Shown here: positions 25,933 through 34,377 of the stretch, piece after piece
Layout: every line of letters begins with the position of its first letter
How positions within the stretch are numbered: the stretch's first letter is position 1
Assembly: GCF_950097975.1 (NCBI RefSeq)
Contig: NZ_CATNHF010000028.1
Location: 1-64,000 of the forward strand
Length of the DNA: 64,000 bases
Source: Microbacterium sp. T2.11-28
GTDB taxonomy: Bacteria > Actinomycetota > Actinomycetes > Actinomycetales > Microbacteriaceae
Reading direction: 5' to 3'
Translations under genes and position numbers: made by a program
The notes under the pieces: model-generated
Databases searched by the model: none
What the model was told of the DNA's origin: nothing
Seen by the model: only the letters and a program-made list of their open reading frames with translations

Positions 25933-26421
25933 TCACGCTTCGACGAGGTGACGTCCCCATTCCGTGGCCCGGACGAGTTCGCCCTCCTCGAGGGGGCCGT
26001 GCTTGCCGGCGACGAAGAAGTCCACCACCTCGGCGGCGACGCTCTCGTGCGAGCGGAGCGCCTTCGCCGCCGACTTCGCGGCGGAACCGGTCAGGAAAGA
26101 ATGCCCCTGACGTGTCGAGAACGTGACGACGCGGGGCACGGGCAGCGGCGAGGGCAGCGTTCTCAGCCATTCGCGCACGCCCGTCTCCGTGGCGTCGGCG
26201 CCGTCCGACAGCGCCGCCGCCCGGCTGTCCGGCCGCGACATGGCGAAGGCGTGCGTCGGGCCGCCGATGACGAGCAGGTCGAGGTCGTCGGCGAGCGCGG
26301 CCGGCGCCTCGTCGACGGCGACCACCTGGGCGCGCCCGCGCTCGCGCAGACCGCGTGCGATGGCCTGGGCGACCTGCTCCGTGTTGCCGAACTGCGATTC
26401 GAAGACGACGAGACTGTTCAT
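25933..26421 (-). CDS. Flavodoxin family protein
   Basis: A 162-residue FMN-binding flavodoxin-fold protein: VVFESQFGNTEQVAQAIARGL carries the phosphate-binding loop, and LVIGGPTHAF a flavin-contacting loop. It is likely an electron carrier or flavin-dependent helper, with no partner gene adjacent. The ATG at 26421 is 7 nt from a TAGTGT box (26429-26434, minus strand), supporting leaderless transcription. Convergent with rbfA. Confidence 0.85.
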   Translation of the reverse strand: MNSLVVFESQFGNTEQVAQAIARGLRERGRAQVVAVDEAPAALADDLDLLVIGGPTHAFAMSRPDSRAAALSDGADATETGVREWLRTLPSPLPVPRVVTFSTRQGHSFLTGSAAKSAAKALRSHESVAAEVVDFFVAGKHGPLEEGELVRATEWGRHLVEA

Positions 26422-26495
26422 GGGGCGGACACTAGACCGCGCCGGCCGTGCGCGGCGCGTCCTCGGTCCGTGCAAAATCCCGGCGACGGGGTGGG

Positions 26496-27401
26496 TCAGT
26501 CCTCGGCGCGAACGGAAGGTGCGTCGCCGACGGGATGGCCCGGGAGCGACAGCAACCCGCCGCGCGCCTCGGCGAGCCCGTCCACGATGAGGGAGTCGAT
26601 GGCGCGGTCGCGCTGCGGGGCGTCCGGCCAATCGGGGACGATGTCGTCGAGGGGCACGGCCGCCGGGGCCGCGGCCCGAAGCGCGCGCAGCACCGCGCCG
26701 CGCGCCTGCCGGTCGCTGCCCTCGTAGCGCGCCTGGCGCCGGCGCTCGTCGCCGGTGTCGGGGTAGCCGGCGGCACGCCACGCGCAGCGGTCGGCGATGG
26801 GGCACGCGTCGCAGCGGGGGGAGCGCGCGGTGCAGACGACGGCGCCGAGCTCCATCGCGGCGGCGTTGACGATCGCCGCCTCCGCGGTGTCCGCCGGAAG
26901 GATCGCCTCCATCGCCGCGAGGTCGCGCCGCGCGGGGGGACCGGGCTGGGAGCGGCCTCCGACGGCGCGGGCGAGCACCCGTCGCGTGTTCGTGTCGACG
27001 ACGGGATGCCGGTCCCCGTAGGCGAAGACGGCGACCGCCCGCGCCGTGTAGTCGCCGATCCCCGTCAGCGCGAGCAGCGCGGCGACGTCCCGCGGCACGA
27101 CGCCGTCGTGCCGATCGCGGATCTCGACCGCCGCCCGGTGGAGCCAGAGGGCCCGGCGCGGGTAGCCGAGGTTGGCCCACTGGCGCACGGCCTCGGCGGG
27201 CGCGTCCGCGGCGAGCGCCGCCGGCGCCGGCCAGCGGGCGAGCCACGCCTCGAGGTGCGGGATCACGCGGTTCACGGGCGTCTGCTGGAGCATGAACTCG
27301 CTGACGAGCACGCCCCAGGCCCCGAAGCCGGGCGCGCGCCACGGGAGGGGGCGCGCATGAGCCCGGAACCACGCGCTGAGCGGGGTGGCGAGGTCGGGCA
27401 C
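26496..27401 (-). CDS. mutY: A/G-specific adenine glycosylase
   Basis: Base-excision repair enzyme that removes adenine mispaired with 8-oxoguanine. The 301-residue protein shows the catalytic Glu in SEFMLQQTPV, the helix-hairpin-helix LTGIGDYTARAV followed by catalytic Asp in VVDTNTRRV, and the iron-sulfur ligands CTARSPRCDACPIADRC (C-x6-C-x2-C-x5-C). The last ~80 residues do not look like the NUDIX-like domain of E. coli MutY and may be a short winged-helix-type tail, as in many actinobacteria. Divergent from the kinase at 27451. Confidence 0.92.
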   Translation of the reverse strand: MPDLATPLSAWFRAHARPLPWRAPGFGAWGVLVSEFMLQQTPVNRVIPHLEAWLARWPAPAALAADAPAEAVRQWANLGYPRRALWLHRAAVEIRDRHDGVVPRDVAALLALTGIGDYTARAVAVFAYGDRHPVVDTNTRRVLARAVGGRSQPGPPARRDLAAMEAILPADTAEAAIVNAAAMELGAVVCTARSPRCDACPIADRCAWRAAGYPDTGDERRRQARYEGSDRQARGAVLRALRAAAPAAVPLDDIVPDWPDAPQRDRAIDSLIVDGLAEARGGLLSLPGHPVGDAPSVRAED

Positions 27402-27450
27402 TCCTCCACCCTACGGCGGCGGATCGCCGCGCGGCCGTAGGCTGGATGCC

Positions 27451-28131
27451 ATGCGACTGCCCGTCACCCCCGCCTCCACGCTCTGGCGCTCGCTGCGCGA
27501 CGAGGTGCGCCGAGACTACCCGCGGGGGCGCATCATGATCGCCGTCGACGGCGAGGACGGTGCCGGCAAGACGCGCTTCGCAGACAACCTGGCATCCGTC
27601 TTCGCCGAGGACGGCTCGGCGGTCTTCCGAGCCTCGATCGACGGCTTCCACCGCCCGCGGGCGGAGCGTTACGCCCGCGGGCGCACGTCGCCCGAGGGCT
27701 TCTATCGGGACTCCTACGACGAGGCGACGTTCCGCCGCGTGCTCGTCGATCCCTTCCGCTCCGGGGCGATGACCGACGCCGGGTTCCAGCTGGCCGCGTT
27801 CGACGTGGCGCGGGACGAGCCCGTGGAATCCGAATGGGTGACCGCGCCCCGCGACGCCGTGCTGATCGTCGACGGGATCTTCCTGAACCGTCCCGAGCTG
27901 CGCGGCATCTGGCACTGGTCGGTGTGGCTCGACGCGCCGCTCGATGTCCGGTACGCGCGCATGGCCGCTCGCGACGGGAGCGATCCGGATCCCGCCGCCG
28001 AGAGCAACCGTCGCTATCGCGGGGGCCAGGACCTCTACCTGCGCGAGGCCGATCCGCGCCACGCCGCCTCGGCGATCGTCGACAACACCGATCCCGACGC
28101 GCCGCGACGCGTCTACCAGGACTTCTGCTGA
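27451..28131 (+). CDS. Uridine kinase-like P-loop NTPase
   Basis: A 226-residue protein with a Walker A loop in AVDGEDGAGKTRFA and a SIDGFHRPR segment typical of uridine/phosphoribulokinase-family kinases; VLIVDGIFLNR may be the Walker B region. It probably phosphorylates a nucleoside or related small molecule; the exact substrate is uncertain. ATG 27451 is 7 nt after a TAGGCT box (27438-27443). Its stop codon overlaps the truB start by 1 nt, placing it first in a five-gene run to ribF. Confidence 0.82.
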   Translation: MRLPVTPASTLWRSLRDEVRRDYPRGRIMIAVDGEDGAGKTRFADNLASVFAEDGSAVFRASIDGFHRPRAERYARGRTSPEGFYRDSYDEATFRRVLVDPFRSGAMTDAGFQLAAFDVARDEPVESEWVTAPRDAVLIVDGIFLNRPELRGIWHWSVWLDAPLDVRYARMAARDGSDPDPAAESNRRYRGGQDLYLREADPRHAASAIVDNTDPDAPRRVYQDFC

Positions 28132-29030
28132 TGGGTCCCCGCGGCATCCTCCTGGTCGACAAGCCGGCCGGGATCACCAGTCACGACGTCGTCGCCCGCT
28201 CCCGCCGTGCGCTGGACACCCGCAAGATCGGCCACGCCGGCACGCTCGACCCCATGGCCACGGGCCTGCTGATCCTCGGCGTCGGCAGCGCCACGCGGCT
28301 CCTCACCTTCATCGTCGGGCTCGACAAGACCTACGAGGCGACCATCCGCCTGGGCGTGTCCACCGACTCGGACGACGCCGACGGCGTCGAGACGGCGCGC
28401 GCCGATGACGCGCTCGTCGACGCGGTCTCCGACGACGCGATCGCGACGGGGATCGCCGGCCTCACCGGCTCCATCTCGCAGGTCCCGAGCACCGTCTCGG
28501 CGATCAAGGTGGGCGGCAGGCGCGCCTACGACCTGGCGCGGGCGGGGGAGGAGGTCGCCCTGAAGGCCCGAGAGGTCACCGTCTCGCGGTTCGACGTGCG
28601 GGCCGTGCGTCGCTCGCCGGGCACCGTGGACCTCGACGTCGTCGTCGACTGCTCCAGCGGCACCTACATCCGCGCCCTGGCCCGCGACCTGGGCGCCGCC
28701 CTCGGCGTGGGCGGGCACCTCACGGCGCTGCGACGCACGCGGATCGGTCCGTTCGAGGTGACGGCCGCGTCACCCGACATCGCCCCGGACACCCCCGTGC
28801 TCGGCGCCGCGGAGGTCGCCGCCGCGGTACTCGGCGCATTCGCCGTCACCGCCGAGGAGGCACGGGACCTGCGACACGGCAAGCGGCTGGGCGGGGCCGC
28901 GGACCGCCTCGACGGGGCGCACCCGACCCCGGCGGCGATCGACCCGGACGGACGCCTGGTCGGCATCGTCGAGCGGCGCGGCGGCGATGTGAAGAGCATC
29001 ATGAACATGGCCGAGGAGGAGTCCACGTGA
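28131..29030 (+). CDS. truB: tRNA pseudouridine-55 synthase
   Basis: Makes the conserved pseudouridine-55 in the T loop of tRNAs. The 299-residue protein carries GILLVDKPAGITSHDVV, the catalytic Asp in GHAGTLDPMATGLL, and the SGTYIRALARDLG motif; the C-terminal ~60 residues form a PUA-like actinobacterial TruB tail. Start ATG overlaps the kinase stop by 1 nt; the end overlaps the next GTG by 4 nt. Typical neighbourhood with rbfA and ribF. Confidence 0.95.
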   Translation: MGPRGILLVDKPAGITSHDVVARSRRALDTRKIGHAGTLDPMATGLLILGVGSATRLLTFIVGLDKTYEATIRLGVSTDSDDADGVETARADDALVDAVSDDAIATGIAGLTGSISQVPSTVSAIKVGGRRAYDLARAGEEVALKAREVTVSRFDVRAVRRSPGTVDLDVVVDCSSGTYIRALARDLGAALGVGGHLTALRRTRIGPFEVTAASPDIAPDTPVLGAAEVAAAVLGAFAVTAEEARDLRHGKRLGGAADRLDGAHPTPAAIDPDGRLVGIVERRGGDVKSIMNMAEEEST

Positions 29031-29395
29031 TCCTGTGGTTCACCATCGCCCAGGTCGCGGTCGCCGTCGCGGCGGGGCTCCTGTGCACCGTGGCCGGTCT
29101 CGCGGGCCGTCGGCCGGGCGACGTGACCGTCGGCAGTCTGGCGCTTCTGCTCCTGCTGCTGATCGGCCAGGTGGTCGTCGCGGTCATCGCGCCGTTCGCA
29201 GGCAACGCCCCCACCGGGAGCGCGCTGGAGTTCTGGGTCTACCTGGTCTCGGCGGTGCTCCTGCCTCCGGCCGCCGTCGCCTGGGCGCTGATCGAGCGCA
29301 GCCGATGGAGCACCGTCATCATGGGCATCGCGGCGCTGGCCGTGGCGGTCATGGTGTGGCGCATGCACGTGATCTGGACCGTGCAGATCGGCTGA
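29027..29395 (+). CDS. Small four-helix membrane protein
   Basis: A 122-residue hydrophobic protein with four predicted transmembrane helices (about 5-27, 37-60, 67-90 and 97-115). No motif that I recognise. GTG start in a 4-nt GTGA overlap with truB indicates translational coupling within the truB-ribF unit. Function unknown. Confidence 0.78.
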   Translation: MILWFTIAQVAVAVAAGLLCTVAGLAGRRPGDVTVGSLALLLLLLIGQVVVAVIAPFAGNAPTGSALEFWVYLVSAVLLPPAAVAWALIERSRWSTVIMGIAALAVAVMVWRMHVIWTVQIG

Positions 29396-29445
29396 GCGGC
29401 GGCGCGGGCTCCGGCCCCGCCGCGCCGACCTATCATGGACGAGTC

Positions 29446-29892
29446 ATGTCTTCGCCTCGTCCCCGGATGACCGGTATCGGCCGCGTCCTCGTGATCGTCT
29501 ACGCGATCATGGCACTCGCCGCCACCGGGCGATCCCTCGTCCAGATCATCGAGGACTTCGAGGCCGCGCCCGTCGCGTACACCCTGTCGGCGTTCGCGGC
29601 GGCGGTCTACATCGTCGCGACCGTCGCCCTCGTCCGTGCCGGCTCGCGGGGCTGGTACCTCGTCGCCTGGATCGCCATCTGCGTGGAGCTCGCGGGGGTC
29701 CTGATCGTCGGCACCCTCAGCTTCGTCGCGCCCGCGCTGTTCGCCCACGATGCGACCGTCTGGTCGGGTTACGGCTACGGCTACTTCTGGGTGCCGCTGA
29801 TCCTGCCGGTGCTCGGACTGTGGTGGCTGGTGAAGGGCGGTCGCGAGGGCGTCGAGGCCGCCGTCGCCGTCGAGGAGGGGTCGTCCTGGTGA
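29446..29892 (+). CDS. Four-helix membrane protein upstream of ribF
   Basis: A 148-residue protein with four hydrophobic segments (about 10-30, 44-66, 75-97 and 120-138) and the aromatic motif SGYGYGYFWVPL before the last helix. Family not recognised with confidence. ATG 29446 lies 9 nt after a TATCAT box (29431-29436), so it may have its own promoter. Its stop overlaps the ribF GTG start by 4 nt, a coupling that could link its expression to flavin synthesis; function unknown. Confidence 0.8.
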   Translation: MSSPRPRMTGIGRVLVIVYAIMALAATGRSLVQIIEDFEAAPVAYTLSAFAAAVYIVATVALVRAGSRGWYLVAWIAICVELAGVLIVGTLSFVAPALFAHDATVWSGYGYGYFWVPLILPVLGLWWLVKGGREGVEAAVAVEEGSSW

Positions 29893-30848
29893 TCGTCTTC
29901 CGTGATCCGGCCGAGGTGCCGGCCGGCTTCGGCCCGAGCGTGGTCGCCATCGGCAAGTTCGACGGCGTGCACTCGGGGCATCGCGCCGTCGTGGCGCGTG
30001 CGCGCATCGAGGCTGCGGGCGCCGGTGCCCGCGTCGTCGCGGTGACCTTCGACCGCAACCCGCTGAGTCTCCTGCGGCCGGAGCTGTGCCCCGACCCGCT
30101 GTCGAGCCTGGAGCAGAAGCTCGACCTCCTCTCCGAGGAGGGGGTCGATGCGACGCTGGTGCTGCGCTTCGACGAGGAGCTCGCCGCCGTCCCGGCCCGC
30201 GAGTTCGTCGAGCGGTTCCTCGTCGGCGCGCTGGGCGCGATCACGGTGATGGTCGGCGACGACTTCCGCTTCGGCCGCGGCGGCGAGGGCGATCCGCACA
30301 CCCTCGCCGCGCTCGGGCGCGAGCTCGGCTTCGGCGTCGACATCGTCGGCGACGTGCAGGGCGCCGGCCGCCGCGTCTCGTCGACCTGGATCCGCGACCT
30401 GCTGAACGCGGGCGACGTGGAGGGAGCCGCCCGCCTGCTGGGACGCCCGCACACCATGCGCGCGGAGGTGGTCCACGGACTCAAGCGCGGCCGCGAGCTG
30501 GGATATCCGACGGCCAACCTGTCCGCGGACGCCGAGGGCTTCGTGCCCGCAGACGGGGTGTATGCCGGCTGGCTGATCGACGAGGGGCCGATCGACGCCC
30601 GGACGCCGGCGGTGACCCGGTATCCGGCGGCGATCTCCGTCGGCACGAATCCGACCTTCGACGACGTGCCGACGCGGCAGGTCGAGGCGTACGTCCTCGA
30701 CGAGACCCGGCTGGACCTCTACGGCCACCGCGTCCAGGTGCAGTTCACGCACCGCATCCGGGGCATGGTCGCCTTCGAGGGCATCGAGGCGCTGACCGCG
30801 CAGATGGCCGACGACGTCACGCGCGTGCGCGAGGCGCTCGCGGGCTGA
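29889..30848 (+). CDS. ribF: Bifunctional riboflavin kinase / FAD synthetase
   Basis: Converts riboflavin to FMN and FMN to FAD. Of 319 residues, the N-terminal nucleotidyltransferase half contains AIGKFDGVHSGHRAVV and the C-terminal riboflavin-kinase half contains GYPTANL and the TNPTFDD segment. GTG start at 29889 is in a 4-nt overlap with the preceding gene; in-frame codons upstream belong to the neighbour's alternate frame. Conserved downstream position of truB. Confidence 0.95.
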   Translation: MIVFRDPAEVPAGFGPSVVAIGKFDGVHSGHRAVVARARIEAAGAGARVVAVTFDRNPLSLLRPELCPDPLSSLEQKLDLLSEEGVDATLVLRFDEELAAVPAREFVERFLVGALGAITVMVGDDFRFGRGGEGDPHTLAALGRELGFGVDIVGDVQGAGRRVSSTWIRDLLNAGDVEGAARLLGRPHTMRAEVVHGLKRGRELGYPTANLSADAEGFVPADGVYAGWLIDEGPIDARTPAVTRYPAAISVGTNPTFDDVPTRQVEAYVLDETRLDLYGHRVQVQFTHRIRGMVAFEGIEALTAQMADDVTRVREALAG

Positions 30849-30860
30849 CCCGTCGTCCGC

Positions 30861-31577
30861 TCAGTACGACGAGCTGTCGACGGCGCCGGTCGCGTCCTCG
30901 CCGGCGTCGACGCGTCGCGCCTCGCCGAGGATGACGGCGCTGCCGCTCGTGCCGAGCCGGGTGGCGCCCGCCTCGAGCATCGCGAGGGCGTCCGCGTAGC
31001 TGCGCACACCGCCCGATGCCTTCACCTGGACGCCCTCGCCGACGCTGTCGCGCATCAGCCGGACGTGCGCCGCGGTGGCGCCGCCGCCCGCGAAGCCGGT
31101 GGACGTCTTCACGAAGTCGGCGCCGCCGGCCTCGGTGAGGCGGCTTCCGCGCGCGATCTGCTCCTCGTCGAGGAGGGCGGTCTCGAGGATCACCTTGGTG
31201 ATGCGGCCGTCGGCGGCCGCCACGACGGCGCGGATGTCGTCGACCACGACGTCGTCGAAGCCCGACCGCAGCGCGCCGATGTTGACGACCATGTCGAACT
31301 CGACGGCGCCGTCGGACAGGGCCTGACGCACCTCCGCGACCTTCGCCGCGGTCGAGGTGGTGCCGTGCGGGAAGCCGATCACGGTGCCCACCGCGACGCC
31401 GGTGCCCGACAGTCGGGAGACGGCGTGGGGGATGTCGCTCGGCCGCACGCACACGCTGAACACGCCCCACTCCGCGGCGATGTCGAGCTCGGCGTCGACG
31501 TCGGCTCGGGTCAGCTCGGGCTTGAGGATCGCGTGGTCGAGGGTGGCCGCCAGCGCGCGCTCGGAGATGTGGGACAT
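30861..31577 (-). CDS. deoC: Deoxyribose-phosphate aldolase
   Basis: Cleaves deoxyribose 5-phosphate to glyceraldehyde 3-phosphate and acetaldehyde in deoxynucleoside catabolism. The 238-residue TIM-barrel protein has the Schiff-base Lys in FVKTSTGFAGGG and KVILETALL upstream of it. Start ATG 31577 is 6 nt from a TACGCT box (31584-31589, minus strand), suggesting a leaderless mRNA. Divergent from the copper genes with only 72 bp between, so the CsoR-like operator at 31599-31615 sits close to its promoter. Confidence 0.93.
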   Translation of the reverse strand: MSHISERALAATLDHAILKPELTRADVDAELDIAAEWGVFSVCVRPSDIPHAVSRLSGTGVAVGTVIGFPHGTTSTAAKVAEVRQALSDGAVEFDMVVNIGALRSGFDDVVVDDIRAVVAAADGRITKVILETALLDEEQIARGSRLTEAGGADFVKTSTGFAGGGATAAHVRLMRDSVGEGVQVKASGGVRSYADALAMLEAGATRLGTSGSAVILGEARRVDAGEDATGAVDSSSY

Positions 31578-31598
31578 GCCTCCAGCGTACGCCGCGGA

Positions 31599-31615
31599 AT
31601 ACCCCAGGGGGGTAT
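31599..31615. promoter_or_regulatory. CsoR-type copper operator ATACCCC-N3-GGGGTAT
   Basis: A perfect 7-3-7 palindrome upstream of the copper chaperone and ATPase genes. Its TACCCC/GGGGTA core matches the operator class of CsoR copper-sensing repressors. A TGTTAT -10-like box follows at 31618-31623. No csoR gene is in the window, so the regulator must be encoded elsewhere. Confidence 0.75.
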
Positions 31616-31649
31616 CCTGTTATCACCCCTGACCCTGTGAGGAGCAGCC

Positions 31650-31865
31650 ATGACCACCCAGACCTATCTCGTCGACGGCATGACGTGCGGCCACTGCGCC
31701 GCGGCGGTGACCCGCGAGGTCCGCGCCGTCGACGGCGTCACCGACACCGCGGTCGATGTGACCGCGAAGACCCTCACGGTGACCACCGGCCCGGACGCGC
31801 CCGCCGACGAGGCCATCGCCGCAGCGGTCGTCGAGGCCGGATACACGCTCGTCGGCCGCGCCTGA
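31650..31865 (+). CDS. Copper chaperone, HMA domain
   Basis: A 71-residue single heavy-metal-associated domain with the metal-binding motif GMTCGHC near residue 12. Likely hands Cu(I) to the downstream P-type ATPase or buffers it in the cytosol. GAGGAGC ribosome site precedes the ATG. Lies behind a CsoR-like operator and 44 nt upstream of the ATPase, a classic copper-export arrangement. Confidence 0.93.
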   Translation: MTTQTYLVDGMTCGHCAAAVTREVRAVDGVTDTAVDVTAKTLTVTTGPDAPADEAIAAAVVEAGYTLVGRA

Positions 31866-31909
31866 CGCGCGGCGGCCGCATCACCAGAGACCACCGAGGA
31901 GCCGACATC

Positions 31910-34189
31910 GTGTCGCAGACCGTCCAGCCCCCGCAGCGCGACGCCGTGCTCGACATCGAGGGCATGACCTGTGCGAGCTGCGTCGCGCGCGTCGAGAAGC
32001 GACTGACCCGCGTGGAGGGCGTGACGGCGTCCGTCAACCTCGCCACCGAGTCGGCGCGGGTGACCTACCCGGCGGGCCTCGACCCCGCGCGACTGGTCGA
32101 CGCCGTGCGCGAAGCCGGCTACGAAGGCCGCCTGCGCACGCGTCCCGAGCGTGCGGAGGCCGCCGCGGGCGCGGACCGCGACCCCGCCGTCGATCACGAG
32201 GTCGGCGCCGAGGACGACGTCGACGACGTCGAGGACCGCCCCGGCGCGGTGACCCTGCGGACGCGCCTGCTCGTGAGCCTCGCGCTCGCCGTGCCGGTCG
32301 TGGCGCTCGGGATGGTCCCCGCCTGGCAGTTCCCGGGCTGGCAGTGGGTCTCGCTCGTGCTCACCGCGCCGATCGTGATCTGGGGCGGCTGGCCGTTCCA
32401 CCGCGCGACGTTCGCGAACGCCCGCCACGGTGCGATGACGATGGACACGCTCATCACCCTCGGCACCGGCGCCGCGTTCCTCTGGAGCACCTGGGCTCTG
32501 CTGTTCGGGGCCGCGGGCACCATCGGCATGACGCACGAGGTGACACTCTTCGGGGTGCCCCACGATGCGACCTCGCTCGTCTACTTCGAAGTCGCCGCCG
32601 CCGTCACCGTGTTCCTGCTGCTCGGACGCTTCATCGAGCAGCGCTCGAAGCGGCGTGCCGGTGCCGCCCTGCGCGCCCTCATGGAGCTGGCCGCGAAGGA
32701 CGTCGAGCTCGCGGACGGCGCGCGCATCCCGGTGGAACGGCTGCAGGTCGGCGACGTGTTCGTCGTGCGGCCGGGGGAGAAGGTGGCCACCGACGGACGC
32801 GTCCGCGACGGCCGCGCCTCGGTCGACCTCAGCATGATCACCGGTGAGTCGGCCCCGGTCGACGTCGCTCTCGGCGACGAGGTCACGGGGGGCACCATCG
32901 CCGTCGACGGGCGTCTGCTCGTCACCGCGACCTCCGTCGGCGACGACACCCGGCTCGCGCACCTCGCGCGGCTCGTCGAGGATGCGCAGGCGGGCAAGAG
33001 TCGCGTGCAGCGTCTCGCCGACCGCATCTCCTCCGTCTTCGTCCCCGTCGTGATCGCGCTCGCCGTGATCACTTTGATCGCCTGGATCGCGGCGGGTCAG
33101 CCCGCGGCAGCCGGCTTCACGGCCGCGGTCGCGGTGCTGATCATCGCCTGCCCGTGCGCGCTGGGCCTGGCGACCCCCATCGCGATCCTGGTCGGCACCG
33201 GACGCGGCGCGCAGCTGGGCGTCCTGATCACCGGTCCCGAGGCTCTCGAGGGTGCCGAGCGGATCGACACCATCGTGCTCGACAAGACCGGCACCGTCAC
33301 CGAAGGCCGGATGACGGTCGCGACCGTGTCGACCGTCGCGCAGACCGACCTCGCCGATGTGGCGCGGATCGTCGGGTCGCTGGAGACCGCGTCGGAGCAC
33401 CCGGTCGCCCGCGCCCTCGCCACCCTCGCGCCCCGCCCCTCGCACGTGGCGGACTTCGCCGGACTCGCCGGCCGAGGGGTCACCGGGACGGTCGAGGGCC
33501 GCGCGGCGTTCGCCGGTCGCACCGCCTTCGCCGCCGAGATCGTCGGCGGCGACCTGCCGCAGGCGGTCGCGCAGGCGGTCGCCGACGTCGAGGACGCCGG
33601 CGGGACCGCCGTGGTCGCCGGGTGGGACGGGGCGATCCGCGCCGTCATCGGCGTCGCCGACACCGTCCGTGCCGACAGCGCGGCCACCGTCGGCCGGCTC
33701 AAGGACCTCGGCCTGGAGGTCGTGCTGCTCACCGGCGACAACGCCGGCGCCGCCCGCGAGGTCGCGCGCGCCACGGGCATCGACACCGTCGTCGCGGGCG
33801 TGCTCCCCGAGCAGAAGGTCGCGGAGATCCAGCGCCTGCAGGCGCGGGGCCACCGCGTCGCGATGGTCGGCGACGGCGTGAACGACGCCGCGTCCCTGGC
33901 CACGGCCGACCTCGGCCTGGCCATGGGCGGCGGCACCGACGCCGCGCTGCACGCCAGCGACATCTCCCTCGCCGGCTCGGGTCTCGCCCCGGTCGTCACC
34001 GCCATCGCGTTGAGCCGGCGCACGATGCGCATCATCCGCGGCAATCTGTTCTGGGCCTTCGCCTATAACGTCGCCGCCCTGCCGCTGGCGGCGCTCGGCC
34101 TGCTCAACCCGATGATCGCCGGGGCCGCGATGGCGTTCTCGAGCGTGTTCGTGGTGCTCAACAGTCTCCGACTTCGCACGACGCGCTGA
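31910..34189 (+). CDS. Copper-translocating P-type ATPase
   Basis: Inner-membrane Cu(I)-exporting P1B ATPase, 759 residues. Order: one HMA domain (GMTCASC, about residue 19), an acidic linker (80-110), transmembrane helices, the actuator motif TGES, the metal-binding membrane motif CPC in IIACPCALGLATP, the phosphorylation site DKTGT, and GDGVND near the C-terminus. GTG start at 31910 gives one HMA domain; the frame is open upstream across the chaperone in another frame. Probably co-transcribed with the chaperone under CsoR-like control. Confidence 0.94.
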   Translation: MSQTVQPPQRDAVLDIEGMTCASCVARVEKRLTRVEGVTASVNLATESARVTYPAGLDPARLVDAVREAGYEGRLRTRPERAEAAAGADRDPAVDHEVGAEDDVDDVEDRPGAVTLRTRLLVSLALAVPVVALGMVPAWQFPGWQWVSLVLTAPIVIWGGWPFHRATFANARHGAMTMDTLITLGTGAAFLWSTWALLFGAAGTIGMTHEVTLFGVPHDATSLVYFEVAAAVTVFLLLGRFIEQRSKRRAGAALRALMELAAKDVELADGARIPVERLQVGDVFVVRPGEKVATDGRVRDGRASVDLSMITGESAPVDVALGDEVTGGTIAVDGRLLVTATSVGDDTRLAHLARLVEDAQAGKSRVQRLADRISSVFVPVVIALAVITLIAWIAAGQPAAAGFTAAVAVLIIACPCALGLATPIAILVGTGRGAQLGVLITGPEALEGAERIDTIVLDKTGTVTEGRMTVATVSTVAQTDLADVARIVGSLETASEHPVARALATLAPRPSHVADFAGLAGRGVTGTVEGRAAFAGRTAFAAEIVGGDLPQAVAQAVADVEDAGGTAVVAGWDGAIRAVIGVADTVRADSAATVGRLKDLGLEVVLLTGDNAGAAREVARATGIDTVVAGVLPEQKVAEIQRLQARGHRVAMVGDGVNDAASLATADLGLAMGGGTDAALHASDISLAGSGLAPVVTAIALSRRTMRIIRGNLFWAFAYNVAALPLAALGLLNPMIAGAAMAFSSVFVVLNSLRLRTTR

Positions 34190-34199
34190 CCTCAGGCGC

Positions 34200-34377
34200 T
34201 ACAATGGCGGCGAGGGATCCCACCCCGCCGTCGCCGCAGCTCGCAGAAGCGAGTGCCCGCAGCCGGCAGGACGGGACCCGGGACTCATACCGCGGCACTC
34301 CGCCGCGGACTCCACCGCCCGGTCGCGGTACGACCGGGCAGCACCGGCATCCGCCGGTCCACACGCTCAGGAGGAGC
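34200..34377 (+). promoter_or_regulatory. Structured leader of the SNF2 helicase gene
   Basis: A TACAAT -10-like box (34200-34205) would start a leader of about 165 nt. Three consecutive perfect hairpins lie in its second half: CCGCGG arms (34290-34308), GCCCGGTCG arms with a 5-nt loop (34317-34339), and ACCGGC arms with a 4-nt loop (34343-34358). An upstream CTCGC-AGAA-GCGAG hairpin is also visible. The ribosome site AGGAGGAG and ATG at 34378 follow directly. Such density of short-loop hairpins suggests an RNA with a regulatory role. Confidence 0.5.
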
